Positions 17,293 through 26,970 of a DNA stretch of 64,000 nucleotides are shown piece after piece; the first letter of the stretch is position 1; each line of letters starts with the position of its first letter. The position numbers and the translations under genes are program-made. The stretch is from assembly GCA_017418975.1 (NCBI GenBank), contig JAFOMG010000005.1, positions 35,447 through 99,446 on the forward strand. The letters run 5' to 3'. The notes beneath the pieces were generated by a model. It saw nothing but the letters and a program-made list of their open reading frames with translations, was not told the DNA's origin and searched no databases. Origin of the DNA: Sphingomonas sp. Its GTDB lineage: Bacteria > Pseudomonadota > Alphaproteobacteria > Sphingomonadales > Sphingomonadaceae.

Positions 17293-20121
17293 ATGATCAG
17301 GCCGATATTGTTTGCGTCCGCATGCTCGGCAGCGCTGATGGCGGCTCCCGTATATGCGCAATCCGCAGCGAACCCGTCGGGGGAGGCGCTGCCGCAAGAC
17401 TCCCAGAAGGATGCAGGAGCGGCTCCCGCCGACGGCGCGGATATCGTCGTGACCGGATCGCGGGCGATCCGCGACGGGTCGCAGGCTCCCACGCCCGTCA
17501 CGGTCATGGCCGCGGAGGATCTCGCCAAGGCCCAGCCCGGCCTGATCGGCGAGGCGCTCAACCAGCTGCCGTCGTTCCGCGGATCGACGCGCCCGGCAGG
17601 TGCCTTTACCGGGGCGGTGGGGCCGCAGTCCGGAAGCTATCTCAACCTTCGCAATCTCGGCGTGCAGCGCACGCTGGTGCTCATCGACGGCCGCCGCGCG
17701 GCGCCTTCGTCCCGCGACGGTTCGACCGACATCAACCTGTTCCCGCAAGAGCTGGTGAAGCGCGTCGATGTCGTGACCGGCGGTGCCTCGGCCGCCTATG
17801 GGTCCGATGCCGTGGCCGGCGTCGTGAACTTCGTGCTGGACACGCGCTTCACCGGGATCAAGGCGAGCGCGCAGGCGGGCATCTCCGACAAGGGCGACGC
17901 CCCGACCTACAAGGCCAGCATCACCGCCGGCCAGTCCTTCGCCGACGGGCGCGGGCGGATCGTGGCCAGCGCCACCTATTTCGAGATGGGCGGCATCCAG
18001 AGCGTCGGCGACCGGGACTGGGGGCGGCGCGGCACCGGTTTTCTCGGCAACCCGGCGGTTCCGGGCCAGTTGATCTTCCGCGACGATCTGCGGTCGTCGA
18101 CCGCGTCTCCCGGCGGCCTGATCCTGAGCGGACCGCTGGCGTTCCAGCAATTCGCTCCCGGCGGAACGCTGGTTCCCTATTCGCGCGGGTCGGCGCAATC
18201 GGGGCTGATCCAGGTCGGCGGGGACGGCGCCCAGGTGTTCAGCAACCTTTCCGCCGACGTCACCACCCGCAGCTATTTCGGGCACGCGGAGTTCGACGTC
18301 ACGCCGTCGCTCACGCTCTATGCCCAGGGCAGCCTGGCACTCGCGCGCAACCACTATAACCAGGCCCAGCAGTTCAACCCGGGCGGCTTCAACGGCTTCA
18401 CCATCTTCAGCGGCAACGCCTTCCTGAATCCGGCGGTGCAACAGGTGCTGACCACGACGAACACGCCCGCCTTCGCGATGGGCCGGGTGAATTTCGATTT
18501 TGGCGAGCCGGCGAACGCGACGGCGCGGGCGCGCACGCTCGATCTCACCGCCGGCTTCCGCTTCGCCGGGGCGGGCGGGCTCCAGGTCGAGGGCTATTTC
18601 GAGCATGGCAGGAACCGGACCAACATCCGGACCTACAACAACGTGGCGCTCGAACGCCTCTATGCCGCGGTGGACGCGGTGCGCGATCCAGCCACCAGCC
18701 AGATCGTCTGCCGGGTCACGCTCACCAACCCGGGCCTGTATCCCGGCTGCGTTCCGATCAACCTGTTCGGGGCCGGCGCGCCTTCCCAGGCTGCCATAGC
18801 CTATGTCGAGGGGGCTTCGAGCTACACCACCAACTTCACCCAGGACGTCGCCGACCTTTCGTTGCGCGCGCAGCCTTTCTCCACCTGGGCGGGGCCGGTC
18901 TCCCTCGCGGCCGGCGGCCAGTATCGCCGCGTCGCGCTGGACCAGGTTGCCGACGATATCGCGCAGAGCATCAACGACGCCACCGGCATCCGCGGCTTTC
19001 CCCCGGCCTATCAGAACCAGCCCGGCGGCTGGCTGCTCACCAACGTCTTTCCGGTGAAGGGCGCCTATCATCTGTGGGAAGTGTTCGCGGAGGCGGCGGT
19101 GCCGCTCGCCCGCGACCTGCCCTTCCTGCATGCGCTCGATATCAACGGCGCCGTGCGATATACCAACTACAGCACGAGCGGCGGAGTGACGACCTGGAAG
19201 GCCGGCGCGGTGTGGGAGCCGGTGGCCGGGGTGCGCCTGCGCGGTACCGCCTCGCGCGATATCCGCGCGCCCAACGTGCCGGAGCTGTTCGCCGGGATCG
19301 TGCAGAACACCGGCTCGGTGATCGATAACGGCGTCACCGTGCCCATCGTCCAGGCGGCTCGGGGCAACCCTTCGCTGCAGCCCGAAAAGGCCGACACCTA
19401 TACCGCGGGTATCGTCCTCAGCCCCGCCTTCGCGCCGGGGCTCACCCTGTCGGTCGACTATTATTCCATCGACATCGCCGGCATCATCTCGTCGCTGACG
19501 CCGCAGCTGACGCTGAACCAATGCCTGGCCGGCGCCACCAGCCTCTGCGCGAACATCACCCGCAACCCGGCGGGGCAGATCACCCGCATCGAGTCCCCGA
19601 CGCTGAACCTCAACCGGCTAGCGACATCCGGCCTCGACATCGAGCTCAATTACCGGCCGCGCGGGCAGGTCCTTGGCGGCGCCGCGAGCCTGAGATTCAT
19701 CGCCAGCTATCTCGACAAGCAGCGGCAGGACATCCGCAACGGCCCGTCCATAGACCGGGCCGGGGAAGTCGGCCTCAGCGCCAATCCGCGCTGGAGCGCG
19801 ACCGCCGGCCTGGATTGGAAGAGCGGCCCGGTCGAGCTCTTCGCGCAGGAGCGGTTCATCGGCGCGGGAACCTATGACGTCACCCGGGTGGAACCGAAGA
19901 CCATCGAGAGCAATCGCGTGAAGTCCGTCTTCTATACCGACCTGACCGCCGCCGTGCGGCTCAAGGATGGCTATCGCTTCTTCCTGACGGTCAACAATCT
20001 GTTCGATCGCGCTCCGCCGCTGGCGCCGAACGGTACGCTCTTCACGTTCATCCCCACCAATCCGCTGCTCTACGACGTGACTGGACGCCAGTTCACGGCG
20101 GGTGTGAACATCAAATTCTAG
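17293..20121 (+). CDS. TonB-dependent receptor (OMR type)
   Basis: Protein of 942 aa from the ATG at 17293 (signal peptide MIRPILFASACSAALMAA.PVYAQ, GGGGCGGG upstream). The TonB box-like DIVVTGSRAIRDGS is followed by the plug (LNQLPSFRGSTRP, LNLRNLGVQRTLVLIDGRR, KRVDVVTGGASAAYGSDAVAGVVNF split over about residues 130-200) and a long barrel ending INIKF. The RTLVLIDGRR/GGASAAYGSDA pattern is that of the large sphingomonad/xanthomonad receptors used for carbohydrate, peptide or aromatic uptake, not classical siderophore import. It is the first gene of a likely unit with the peptidase and CoA ligase downstream, so the ligand may be a peptide- or acyl-linked compound. Confidence 0.92.
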   Translation: MIRPILFASACSAALMAAPVYAQSAANPSGEALPQDSQKDAGAAPADGADIVVTGSRAIRDGSQAPTPVTVMAAEDLAKAQPGLIGEALNQLPSFRGSTRPAGAFTGAVGPQSGSYLNLRNLGVQRTLVLIDGRRAAPSSRDGSTDINLFPQELVKRVDVVTGGASAAYGSDAVAGVVNFVLDTRFTGIKASAQAGISDKGDAPTYKASITAGQSFADGRGRIVASATYFEMGGIQSVGDRDWGRRGTGFLGNPAVPGQLIFRDDLRSSTASPGGLILSGPLAFQQFAPGGTLVPYSRGSAQSGLIQVGGDGAQVFSNLSADVTTRSYFGHAEFDVTPSLTLYAQGSLALARNHYNQAQQFNPGGFNGFTIFSGNAFLNPAVQQVLTTTNTPAFAMGRVNFDFGEPANATARARTLDLTAGFRFAGAGGLQVEGYFEHGRNRTNIRTYNNVALERLYAAVDAVRDPATSQIVCRVTLTNPGLYPGCVPINLFGAGAPSQAAIAYVEGASSYTTNFTQDVADLSLRAQPFSTWAGPVSLAAGGQYRRVALDQVADDIAQSINDATGIRGFPPAYQNQPGGWLLTNVFPVKGAYHLWEVFAEAAVPLARDLPFLHALDINGAVRYTNYSTSGGVTTWKAGAVWEPVAGVRLRGTASRDIRAPNVPELFAGIVQNTGSVIDNGVTVPIVQAARGNPSLQPEKADTYTAGIVLSPAFAPGLTLSVDYYSIDIAGIISSLTPQLTLNQCLAGATSLCANITRNPAGQITRIESPTLNLNRLATSGLDIELNYRPRGQVLGGAASLRFIASYLDKQRQDIRNGPSIDRAGEVGLSANPRWSATAGLDWKSGPVELFAQERFIGAGTYDVTRVEPKTIESNRVKSVFYTDLTAAVRLKDGYRFFLTVNNLFDRAPPLAPNGTLFTFIPTNPLLYDVTGRQFTAGVNIKF

Positions 20122-20164
20122 CCCGGCGCCAGAACGCTGCCGAACACGAATGGGAGATCGCTCG

Positions 20165-21730
20165 ATGCATGACCAATCGCTCATTTCACGCCGGAGCGCG
20201 CTCCTTGCCGCCGCCTGCGCGCTGGCGAGCGCGAGTGCCCCGGCCCGCGCGCTCGCATCGATGCCGCTCCGCCGGGCGCCGGTGCCGTTGCCGTCCGCCG
20301 CGGATATCCGGCGGGACTATCAGGAAATGGTCGATTTCGGCCCCCGGCTTCCCGGCAACGCCAACCATCTCGCGTTCGTGGACTGGATGGCCGGCCAGTT
20401 CCAGGACGCCGGCCTCCTGCTCGGCCCGTGCGAATCGTACAGCTATCGGCGATGGGATCCCAAACGCGTCAGCCTCGAAGTCCTGGACGGCGGCGCGCGC
20501 AGGCCCGTCGACAAGGTCACCTTCTTCGTCCGTTCGGCGCCCACCGGTCCGGAAGGCGTCACCGGGCCGCTCGTCTATGGCGGCTCGCTGAAGCCGACCG
20601 GCCCCGAGGCGCTTCCCGATTTCCCGAAGGGCAGCATCCTCGTCTTCGACGGGCAGCTTCCGCGGATGACGATGGGGAAGCTCACTCATCCCCATTTCGT
20701 CCATGTGCGGGACGAACCGGCGGCCGCGTCGCTCGACGCGCCCTATCACCGGCTGTGGACGACCCCGGCATTTCCGCTCGACGCGCTGGCCGAGCGTGGC
20801 GTCGCCGGCGTGGCGATCATCATGGACGTCTCGTCGGCGATGATCGAGGGCAATTATTCCCCCCATGCCTCCCATTACCGGCCGAAGGTACCGGCGCTGT
20901 TCGTCGGCCAGGATGCGGGCGAGGAACTCCGCCGCGCGGCCAAGGCCGGCAAGACGGCCCGCCTCACGCTCGATGCCGAATGGACGACCGGAGACGTGCC
21001 GCAGCTCACCGCGATCCTGCCCGGCGAAAGCGACGAGGTGATGATCATCGACACCCACACCGATGGCCAGAATTTCGTCGAGGAAAATGGCTGCATCACC
21101 CTGCTGCACCTCGCCCGTCACTTCGCCAGCCTGCCCAAGGGCGAGCGGCTGCGCCGGAGCCTGGTCTTCGCGGGCTGGCCCGGCCACATGACGGGCGAGA
21201 TGCCGGAGGCGCCGGGCTGGGCGCTGGCGCACCCCGAGCTCATGAAGCGCGCGGCGGCGGCGTTCACGATCGAGCATCTGGGATCGAGCGAATGGCTGGA
21301 CATCCCCGGCAAGGGCTATGGGCCCACCGGGCACAACGAATATATGAACTGTCCGACGTCCGCCGGGCCGCTGACCGATATCGTGATCGAGGGCATTAGG
21401 CGGCACGACCTGCTGCGGCACGGCGTCGAGCCGGGCCCCGGGGTCACCACGGGCGTGGTGTTCCATGAAAGCGGCGTTCCGCACATGGCGCTCATCGGTG
21501 GCCCCAGCTATCTGCTGAGCATCGCTGCCAACGGACATATGGACAAGCTGGATGCCGGGCTGGCGGCGCGCCAGACGGCGATGCTCGCCGAGGTCATCCG
21601 CAAGGCGGATCGGGTTCCGATGGCGATGCTCAAGGGCAGCGACCCCAGCCTCGGCGCGAAGCCGGTGACCGGGATGGACACCAGCAGGCGCGGCGCCTGC
21701 CGCCCGCCACGGCGCACCACGCCCAATTGA
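20165..21730 (+). CDS. Secreted M28-like metallopeptidase/amidohydrolase with PA-type insert
   Basis: Protein of 521 aa from the ATG at 20165 (GGGAG upstream). A twin-arginine signal (SRRSALLAAACALASASAPARA) points to Tat export. The order is an N-terminal MVDFGPRLPGNANHLAFVDWM segment, a PA-like insertion (about 130-270), then IIDTHTDGQNFVEENGCITLLHLAR, where THTDG and EEN occupy the M28 metal-ligand positions, and late histidines (HESGVPH, ANGHMDKLD). The pattern deviates from canonical M28 (no HxDS), so the exact substrate class is open. It lies 43 bp after the receptor and overlaps nothing; it probably processes the imported ligand in the periplasm. Confidence 0.75.
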   Translation: MHDQSLISRRSALLAAACALASASAPARALASMPLRRAPVPLPSAADIRRDYQEMVDFGPRLPGNANHLAFVDWMAGQFQDAGLLLGPCESYSYRRWDPKRVSLEVLDGGARRPVDKVTFFVRSAPTGPEGVTGPLVYGGSLKPTGPEALPDFPKGSILVFDGQLPRMTMGKLTHPHFVHVRDEPAAASLDAPYHRLWTTPAFPLDALAERGVAGVAIIMDVSSAMIEGNYSPHASHYRPKVPALFVGQDAGEELRRAAKAGKTARLTLDAEWTTGDVPQLTAILPGESDEVMIIDTHTDGQNFVEENGCITLLHLARHFASLPKGERLRRSLVFAGWPGHMTGEMPEAPGWALAHPELMKRAAAAFTIEHLGSSEWLDIPGKGYGPTGHNEYMNCPTSAGPLTDIVIEGIRRHDLLRHGVEPGPGVTTGVVFHESGVPHMALIGGPSYLLSIAANGHMDKLDAGLAARQTAMLAEVIRKADRVPMAMLKGSDPSLGAKPVTGMDTSRRGACRPPRRTTPN

Positions 21731-21753
21731 TCGCAACTGCCGCCGGAGAAGCC

Positions 21754-23337
21754 GTGACCACCCCGAGAATCCTGATGACGCCGGCAGCGGATGCCTATGC
21801 CTATCCCCTCCTGCTGCGCCACCTGCTCGCCAATGTGGCGCAGCAGACAACCGCGGAGATCGTGAGCGGCCGGCGGCGCTTCAGCTATGCCGACCTGCTC
21901 GATCGCGTGACGCGCCTGGCGACGCTGCTCTCCGAACGCGGGGTGCGGGCCGGCGACACGGTCGCGGTGATGGACTGGGACAGCCATCGCTATCTCGAAT
22001 GCTATTTCGCCATTCCGATGATGGGGGCGGTGCTGCAGACCGTGAACGTGCGGCTGTCATCGGCCCAGATCGAATATACGCTGCGCGAATCCGGCGCTTC
22101 CTTCGTCCTCCACCATGCCGATTTCGTTCCGCTGTTCGACGGGATCCGGCCGAACCTTCCCGCGGTGCGCGACGCGATCCTGATGGCGGAGGAAGCGAGC
22201 GCGGACAGCTATGAGGCGCGGATCGCGGCGACCCCGCCTTCCTTCCGGTTCGCGGATTTCGACGAGAATGCGATCGCGACCACCTTCCATACGACAGGCA
22301 CCACCGGCAGCCCCAAGCAGGTCTTCTTCAGCCACCGGCAGCTCGTCCTCCACACGCTGGCATTGGCGGCTACCCTGGCGAGCCAGCCCGTCGGCCAGGG
22401 CCTTCGGCGTGACGACGTCTATATGCCGATGACGCCGATGTTCCATGTCCATGCATGGGGCCTGCCGTTCGTCGCGACGATGCTGGGGCTCAAGCAGGTC
22501 TATCCCGGGCGCTATGATCCGAAGCACCTGCTGGCGCTCAAGCGGCGCGAGCGGGTCAGCTTCTCGCATTGCGTTCCGACGATATTGCGCATGTTGCTCG
22601 ATGCGCGGGAAGGCGCGGAGTCCCTGGGCCCCTGGACGGTGATCATCGGCGGTTCCGCCCTGCCGCCGTCGCTGGCGGAAGAGGCGGCCCGCGCCGGCCT
22701 GTCGACGCTCGTCGGCTTCGGCATGTCCGAGACGGGACCGGTCGTCGCGCTGGCGCGGTCGCCGGGCGGCGATACCGCGGAGCTGTGCCGGGCCGGCTTT
22801 CCGATCCCGCTGGTCCATGCGCGCATGGACGAGGCAGGCGGCGGCGAGCTGATGCTGCGCGCGCCCTGGCTGACGCAGGGCTATGGCGCCCAGGCCGCCT
22901 CCGACACGCTCTGGGAGGGAGGCTGGCTCCACACCGGCGATGTCGCCGCGATGGACCGGGACGGGGCCATCCGGATCGTCGACCGCCTGAAGGACGTGAT
23001 CAAGACCGGCGGAGAGTGGGTCTCGTCGATCGCCCTCGAGGCGCTTCTCATGGAGCTGCCCTCGGTGGCGGAAGCCGCGGTCATCGGGGTTCCGGACAGC
23101 AAATGGGGCGAGCGGCCCGTCGCTTTCGTCGTCGCGGCCGCTCGCGGCGATGCACCGAGCGCCGAGCTTCTGCGGAACGGCCTGATGCACCATGTCGATG
23201 CCGGGCGGCTGAGCCGATACGCCATTCCCGAGCGGGTGCTCGTGCTTGCCGGCCTTCCTCGGACCAGCGTCGGCAAGGTGGACAAGAAGGCGCTTCGCGC
23301 CCGCCTGGCCAATGACGAGGCAGAGGCGGGCGCCTGA
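21754..23337 (+). CDS. AMP-dependent acyl-CoA synthetase
   Basis: Protein of 527 aa from a GTG at 21754 with GGAGAAG upstream; a TTG at 21727 overlapping the previous stop is an alternative. The ANL motifs are clear: TTFHTTGTTGSPKQVFFSHR (A3-like P-loop), GFGMSETGP (A5), GGWLHTGDVAAMDRDG (A7) and RLKDVIKTGGEWVSS (A8, long/medium-chain fatty acyl-CoA ligase style), with the catalytic lysine in SVGKVDKKAL. It activates a carboxylic acid as acyl-AMP then acyl-CoA in the cytoplasm. It follows the peptidase closely, so the unit may import, hydrolyse and activate an acyl compound. The chain length is not predictable. Confidence 0.9.
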   Translation: MTTPRILMTPAADAYAYPLLLRHLLANVAQQTTAEIVSGRRRFSYADLLDRVTRLATLLSERGVRAGDTVAVMDWDSHRYLECYFAIPMMGAVLQTVNVRLSSAQIEYTLRESGASFVLHHADFVPLFDGIRPNLPAVRDAILMAEEASADSYEARIAATPPSFRFADFDENAIATTFHTTGTTGSPKQVFFSHRQLVLHTLALAATLASQPVGQGLRRDDVYMPMTPMFHVHAWGLPFVATMLGLKQVYPGRYDPKHLLALKRRERVSFSHCVPTILRMLLDAREGAESLGPWTVIIGGSALPPSLAEEAARAGLSTLVGFGMSETGPVVALARSPGGDTAELCRAGFPIPLVHARMDEAGGGELMLRAPWLTQGYGAQAASDTLWEGGWLHTGDVAAMDRDGAIRIVDRLKDVIKTGGEWVSSIALEALLMELPSVAEAAVIGVPDSKWGERPVAFVVAAARGDAPSAELLRNGLMHHVDAGRLSRYAIPERVLVLAGLPRTSVGKVDKKALRARLANDEAEAGA

Positions 23338-23808
23338 GAGTCCCGGCCGGGATGGCTTCCCCGAATTGCGCCGCGCAGCCGCCGCGGATCACCTTCGCAT
23401 GGGTTTCGGGCATGCGCCTATACCATCGTAGCGTTGCGCCATACCGACCACGGGGAATAGTCCGAGCGCGGCATCGGGCATCTCGCGCCCATGCAGTCAA
23501 GGGGATGAGATGAACCTGCGAACCGGTATCCGTCGGACGATTGCGGCAAATAGGGGCGCTCAGCGCCACGGTCCGCATCGTGCGATGACGGAAGGTCGAT
23601 GAACATCGACGCCGCGGTGCCGGCGACGAGCTGATCGCCTTCGCCTTCCGGGCCGTTCCCGAGAAGGCAAGAATGCGCAACGCCTGATTTCATCGCCGCC
23701 AGCGCGCCGCCGGCGGCGGTCGCGAAACCTGTTTCCTACCCACGCCTCATCATCTGCCGTTCGCGCGGCGGACGGATGGCGCGTGCGCCGTTTTAAGAAA
23801 GAATTCCC
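23338..23808. other. 471-bp intergenic region, nothing recognised
   Basis: No protein-like frame or RNA gene is recognisable on either strand. It holds a GC-rich self-complementary patch near 23697-23720 (GCCGCCAGCGCGCCGCCGGC) and presumably the promoter of the receptor at 23809. Confidence 0.4.
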
Positions 23809-26151
23809 GTGCTCCCATTCTCGAAAATCCTCATCCATTGCGGTCGATCGGCGCTGGCGATCGGCCTGATCGGCGGTGTCGCCGCGCCGGCCCGGGCGCA
23901 GACATCCGATGCGGTGACCGCGCCGGCCGCGGAACCCCAGCTGGACGCGGAGATCACCGTGACCGCGACGCGCGCGGCGCACTCCGACGGCACGAAGCGC
24001 CCGGTCGAGGCAGGCGATTATGCCCTTACCAAAAGCGACTGGTCCGACGTGCTGTCCGGCAGCAGCGCCCTGGCGCTGGTCAAGAATCTGCCGGGCGTAA
24101 CCTTCACGTCGACCGATGCCTATGGTCTCGATCTGTCCGATGGCTTTCTGCTGGTGCGCGGGTTCCGCCAGAACGAGCTGGCGATCACCTTCGAGGGGGT
24201 TCCGCTGAACGACGGCAGCTATGGCAGCGTAACCGGAACCGCGCCGCTCAACATCGGTGTCGCCGGCAATATCGATTCGGTCAGGATATCGCCCGGCTCC
24301 GCCGCGGTGAGCACCTTCTCGAACACCGGAAATGGCGGCGAGATGCTCTACGCCATCGCGGATCCCAAGGCCGATTTCGCGATCGAGATGACGCAGGGCG
24401 TCGGCGGGGATCATAGCCTGGTGAGCAGCGCCACGGTCAATACCGGCCGGATCGGCGAGGCGGGGCCGCGAATGCTGTTCGGCATCGAGCGGATATCCAA
24501 GGACAAATATACCGGCGCCGGAACCCAATATATGCTGCGCGCCAACGCCAAGCTCGTTCAGGACCTGCCCTGGGGCGATCTCACCGCCTTCTTCTCCTTC
24601 GCCCGCGCCGAGATCTGGGGCTACAACAACACATCCTTCGACATGCTGGCCAAGCTCGGCTGGAACGGGACCGACATCCTCTATCCGAACTATGCGCGTG
24701 CCGTCTTCATTGCCGCGCCCGAGAATGCGAACAAGTCGTGCGGAGCGTATAGCTGTGGGGAACTGGCGTCGCTCATCCCCTATGACACGGGCCAGGCGAC
24801 CGACGATTTCGTCGGAAACGTCACTCATCGCTTCAACCTGACGGAGCGGCTCTCCGGAAGCGTGATGGGCTATGCCGCGATCGGCAAGTCGGACATCGAG
24901 ATCTCGGATGTCTCGACGCCCTCGCAAACCGGCGCGCCATTCTCGTCCCAGGTCTGGCAGACCCGCCCGCGGCGTTTCGGGAGCGCGGCGAACCTTGGCT
25001 GGAAGGGCGGGGGCCACACCGTCTCCGTCGGCGTCTGGGTGGAGCGCGGCTCGTCCACCTCGCGTTTCGCCTATTATGATCAGCCGCTGCCGGGGCAGGG
25101 CGCGCCGCTGCGGGCGATCGGACCCTATGATGTCTATGGGCCAGCCTTTCAGATCGCCAATGACTCGCGCTGGAGGACCGATTCCTTCCAGCTCTATGTG
25201 CGGGACGTCTTCAAGCCCAGCGAGACCGTGACGATCGATGCCGGTTTCAAATCGGTGGATTTCTCGACCAGGGGCGGCGGCATCGGCCCGGACCGCGCGC
25301 CGAACGGGGCGCTGAGGACCACCGATCCGTTCCTGCCGCATCTGTCGATCGACTGGCATCCGGATGGCCGCACCTCGCTCTATCTCGATATCGCCAAGAC
25401 GGCGGTGGGCTATCGCGTGTCGTCGCGCGGCAATATCGGGCCGGTGTCTTCCGCCTGGGCCGCCGACAGCCAGGAACTGTTCGATGCGGCGCGTGCCACG
25501 CTCAAGCCGGAGAAGGACTGGAACTTCACGATTGGCGGATATCGCCGGCTCGGCGCGCTGAGCATCAATGTCGACGCCTATTACGGCATCATCCTCAATC
25601 GCCTGCTCAACGGAACGAGCGGCCCGCAATTCAATCCGGTGCGCACCGTCGGAGTGGTGCCGCGATCCGAGCTGCTCGGAGCGGATGCGATCATCGACCT
25701 GAAACCCGCCGCCTGGCTGGACATCTCGCAGTCCGTTTCGGTCAGCAAGCTGCGCTACGCCGATGATCTGGTGGTGGCGGGGGAGGCGACACCGCTGAAG
25801 GGGCATTTCCAGCCGGGCTATCCGGGGGTCTCGCTGATTTCCCAGGTCTCGGCGAAGCGCGGCCGGTTCGAGGCGGGGGCAACCAGCACGCTCTATCTCG
25901 ACGATCCCTTCACCTACAGCAACGACATATATGTGCCCGCCTATTGGCAAGTGAACGCACACGCGTCGTACCGGCTGCCGAAGCGCGCCGGCATGCCGGA
26001 GCTGCTGTTCCGCCTGGATGTCACCAATGCCCTTGACCGGAAGAACATCGGCTCCGTGGGGATCGGGGGCTATTCGGTTTCGGGCGATTATCAGACGTTC
26101 ATGCGGGCCGCGCCGCGCACCGTCCTGTTCAGCATGAACGCGAAGATCTGA
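23809..26151 (+). CDS. TonB-dependent receptor
   Basis: Protein of 780 aa from a GTG at 23809 (AAGAAAG upstream). The signal peptide ends AAPARAQ. EITVTATRAAHSDGTKR is the TonB-box region; the plug has ALVKNLPGVTFTSTDAYGLDLSDGFLLVRGFRQNELAITFEGVPLNDGSYG (about residues 85-140, summarised) and the barrel ends FSMNAKI. The DSVRISPGSAAVSTFSNTGNGGEMLY block is the usual plug end. The ligand is not evident; it is unlike the siderophore receptor at 12548 and no Fur box precedes it. No transport or catabolic partner is adjacent except the small ORF downstream. Confidence 0.9.
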   Translation: MLPFSKILIHCGRSALAIGLIGGVAAPARAQTSDAVTAPAAEPQLDAEITVTATRAAHSDGTKRPVEAGDYALTKSDWSDVLSGSSALALVKNLPGVTFTSTDAYGLDLSDGFLLVRGFRQNELAITFEGVPLNDGSYGSVTGTAPLNIGVAGNIDSVRISPGSAAVSTFSNTGNGGEMLYAIADPKADFAIEMTQGVGGDHSLVSSATVNTGRIGEAGPRMLFGIERISKDKYTGAGTQYMLRANAKLVQDLPWGDLTAFFSFARAEIWGYNNTSFDMLAKLGWNGTDILYPNYARAVFIAAPENANKSCGAYSCGELASLIPYDTGQATDDFVGNVTHRFNLTERLSGSVMGYAAIGKSDIEISDVSTPSQTGAPFSSQVWQTRPRRFGSAANLGWKGGGHTVSVGVWVERGSSTSRFAYYDQPLPGQGAPLRAIGPYDVYGPAFQIANDSRWRTDSFQLYVRDVFKPSETVTIDAGFKSVDFSTRGGGIGPDRAPNGALRTTDPFLPHLSIDWHPDGRTSLYLDIAKTAVGYRVSSRGNIGPVSSAWAADSQELFDAARATLKPEKDWNFTIGGYRRLGALSINVDAYYGIILNRLLNGTSGPQFNPVRTVGVVPRSELLGADAIIDLKPAAWLDISQSVSVSKLRYADDLVVAGEATPLKGHFQPGYPGVSLISQVSAKRGRFEAGATSTLYLDDPFTYSNDIYVPAYWQVNAHASYRLPKRAGMPELLFRLDVTNALDRKNIGSVGIGGYSVSGDYQTFMRAAPRTVLFSMNAKI

Positions 26152-26167
26152 CACCGGGAGAACGGCC

Positions 26168-26359
26168 ATGCCACCAGATCACCCTATGCCGATGCCACTG
26201 AAGCTCCGGCTGCGATTGCGATTGCTGGCCGGCATGGAGGTCCTGTTGCTGCCCCATCGCCGAAGAAGCCGCGCGGCGGCGGACCTGCTGGCATGGATCG
26301 ATGCCGAACATGTCCGCATCCATCATGCGGTCCGTCGCGACCGGAGCAGCCGGTCCTAG
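26168..26359 (+). CDS. Small basic hypothetical protein
   Basis: ORF of 63 aa starting 16 bp after the receptor stop, with GGGAG 7 nt before the ATG. The product (MPPDHPMPMPLKLRLRLRLL...) is very rich in Arg and Leu, with one short hydrophobic stretch, and resembles no family I know. It converges with the response-regulator gene and their stops overlap by 4 bp. The ribosome site favours translation, but the composition could also arise by chance in GC-rich DNA. Confidence 0.35.
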   Translation: MPPDHPMPMPLKLRLRLRLLAGMEVLLLPHRRRSRAAADLLAWIDAEHVRIHHAVRRDRSSRS

Positions 26360-26970
26360 GCGTGGATGCGATCGAAGGCGCGGACGAGATCGGGCAGCGT
26401 CCGCGCCTCCATCTTGCGCATCATGTTGCCGCGGCGGACCTTTACCGTGATCTCGCTCAGCCCGAGCTCGGCGGCGACCTGCTTGTTGAGCAATCCGCGC
26501 ACCACCAGCCGCGCCACCTCGCGCTCACCCGGGGAGAGCGCTTCCCACAATTGCCGCACATGCCGCGTTTCCGCCGCCGTCGCGCGGCGCGCGCGATCGA
26601 TCTCGATGCCGCGATTGATCGCGTCGAGCAGGTCCTGATCGCGGAACGGCTTGGTGAGAAACTCGATCGCGCCGTCCTTCATCGCGCGAACGCTCATCGC
26701 GATATCGCCATGGCCGGTGATCATCACCGTCGGCAGGGCGGTGCCGCGTTCGGCCATATGGGCGAGGAACGCCATCCCGCTATGCCCCGGCATCCTGACG
26801 TCGAGCACGAGGCACGACGGCACCTCCGCGCGCGCCGCGCCGACGAATTCCTGCACCGAGGCGAACGAGCGCGAAGCGAGCGCGACGGACGACAGCAGAT
26901 CCTCCAGCGCTTCGCGGACGGAGCCGTCATCGTCGACGATATAGACGATCGGGGATTCGGGATCGGTCAT
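26356..26970 (-). CDS. FixJ-family response regulator
   Basis: Protein of 204 aa. The receiver domain (VYIVDDDGSVREALEDLLSS, phospho-acceptor Asp57 in LVLDVRMPG, MITGHGD, then FLTKPFRDQDLLDAI) is followed by a LuxR-type HTH (LSPGEREVARLVVRGLLNKQVAAELGLSEITVKVRRGN shortened) from about residue 145. It controls transcription when phosphorylated by the kinase encoded just upstream; the ATGA overlap shows that the pair is co-translated. Because the unit begins with mgtA, it could report on Mg2+ or membrane status, but the target genes are not visible. Confidence 0.93.
   Translation of the reverse strand: MTDPESPIVYIVDDDGSVREALEDLLSSVALASRSFASVQEFVGAARAEVPSCLVLDVRMPGHSGMAFLAHMAERGTALPTVMITGHGDIAMSVRAMKDGAIEFLTKPFRDQDLLDAINRGIEIDRARRATAAETRHVRQLWEALSPGEREVARLVVRGLLNKQVAAELGLSEITVKVRRGNMMRKMEARTLPDLVRAFDRIHA

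Noticed and set aside
17290-19521. 743-aa antisense open frame over the second receptor
   Set aside because: Same shadow effect; composition is Arg/Gly/Ala-rich and unordered.
23560-26169. 869-aa antisense open frame over the third receptor
   Set aside because: Sense frame has complete plug and barrel features; the antisense has none.
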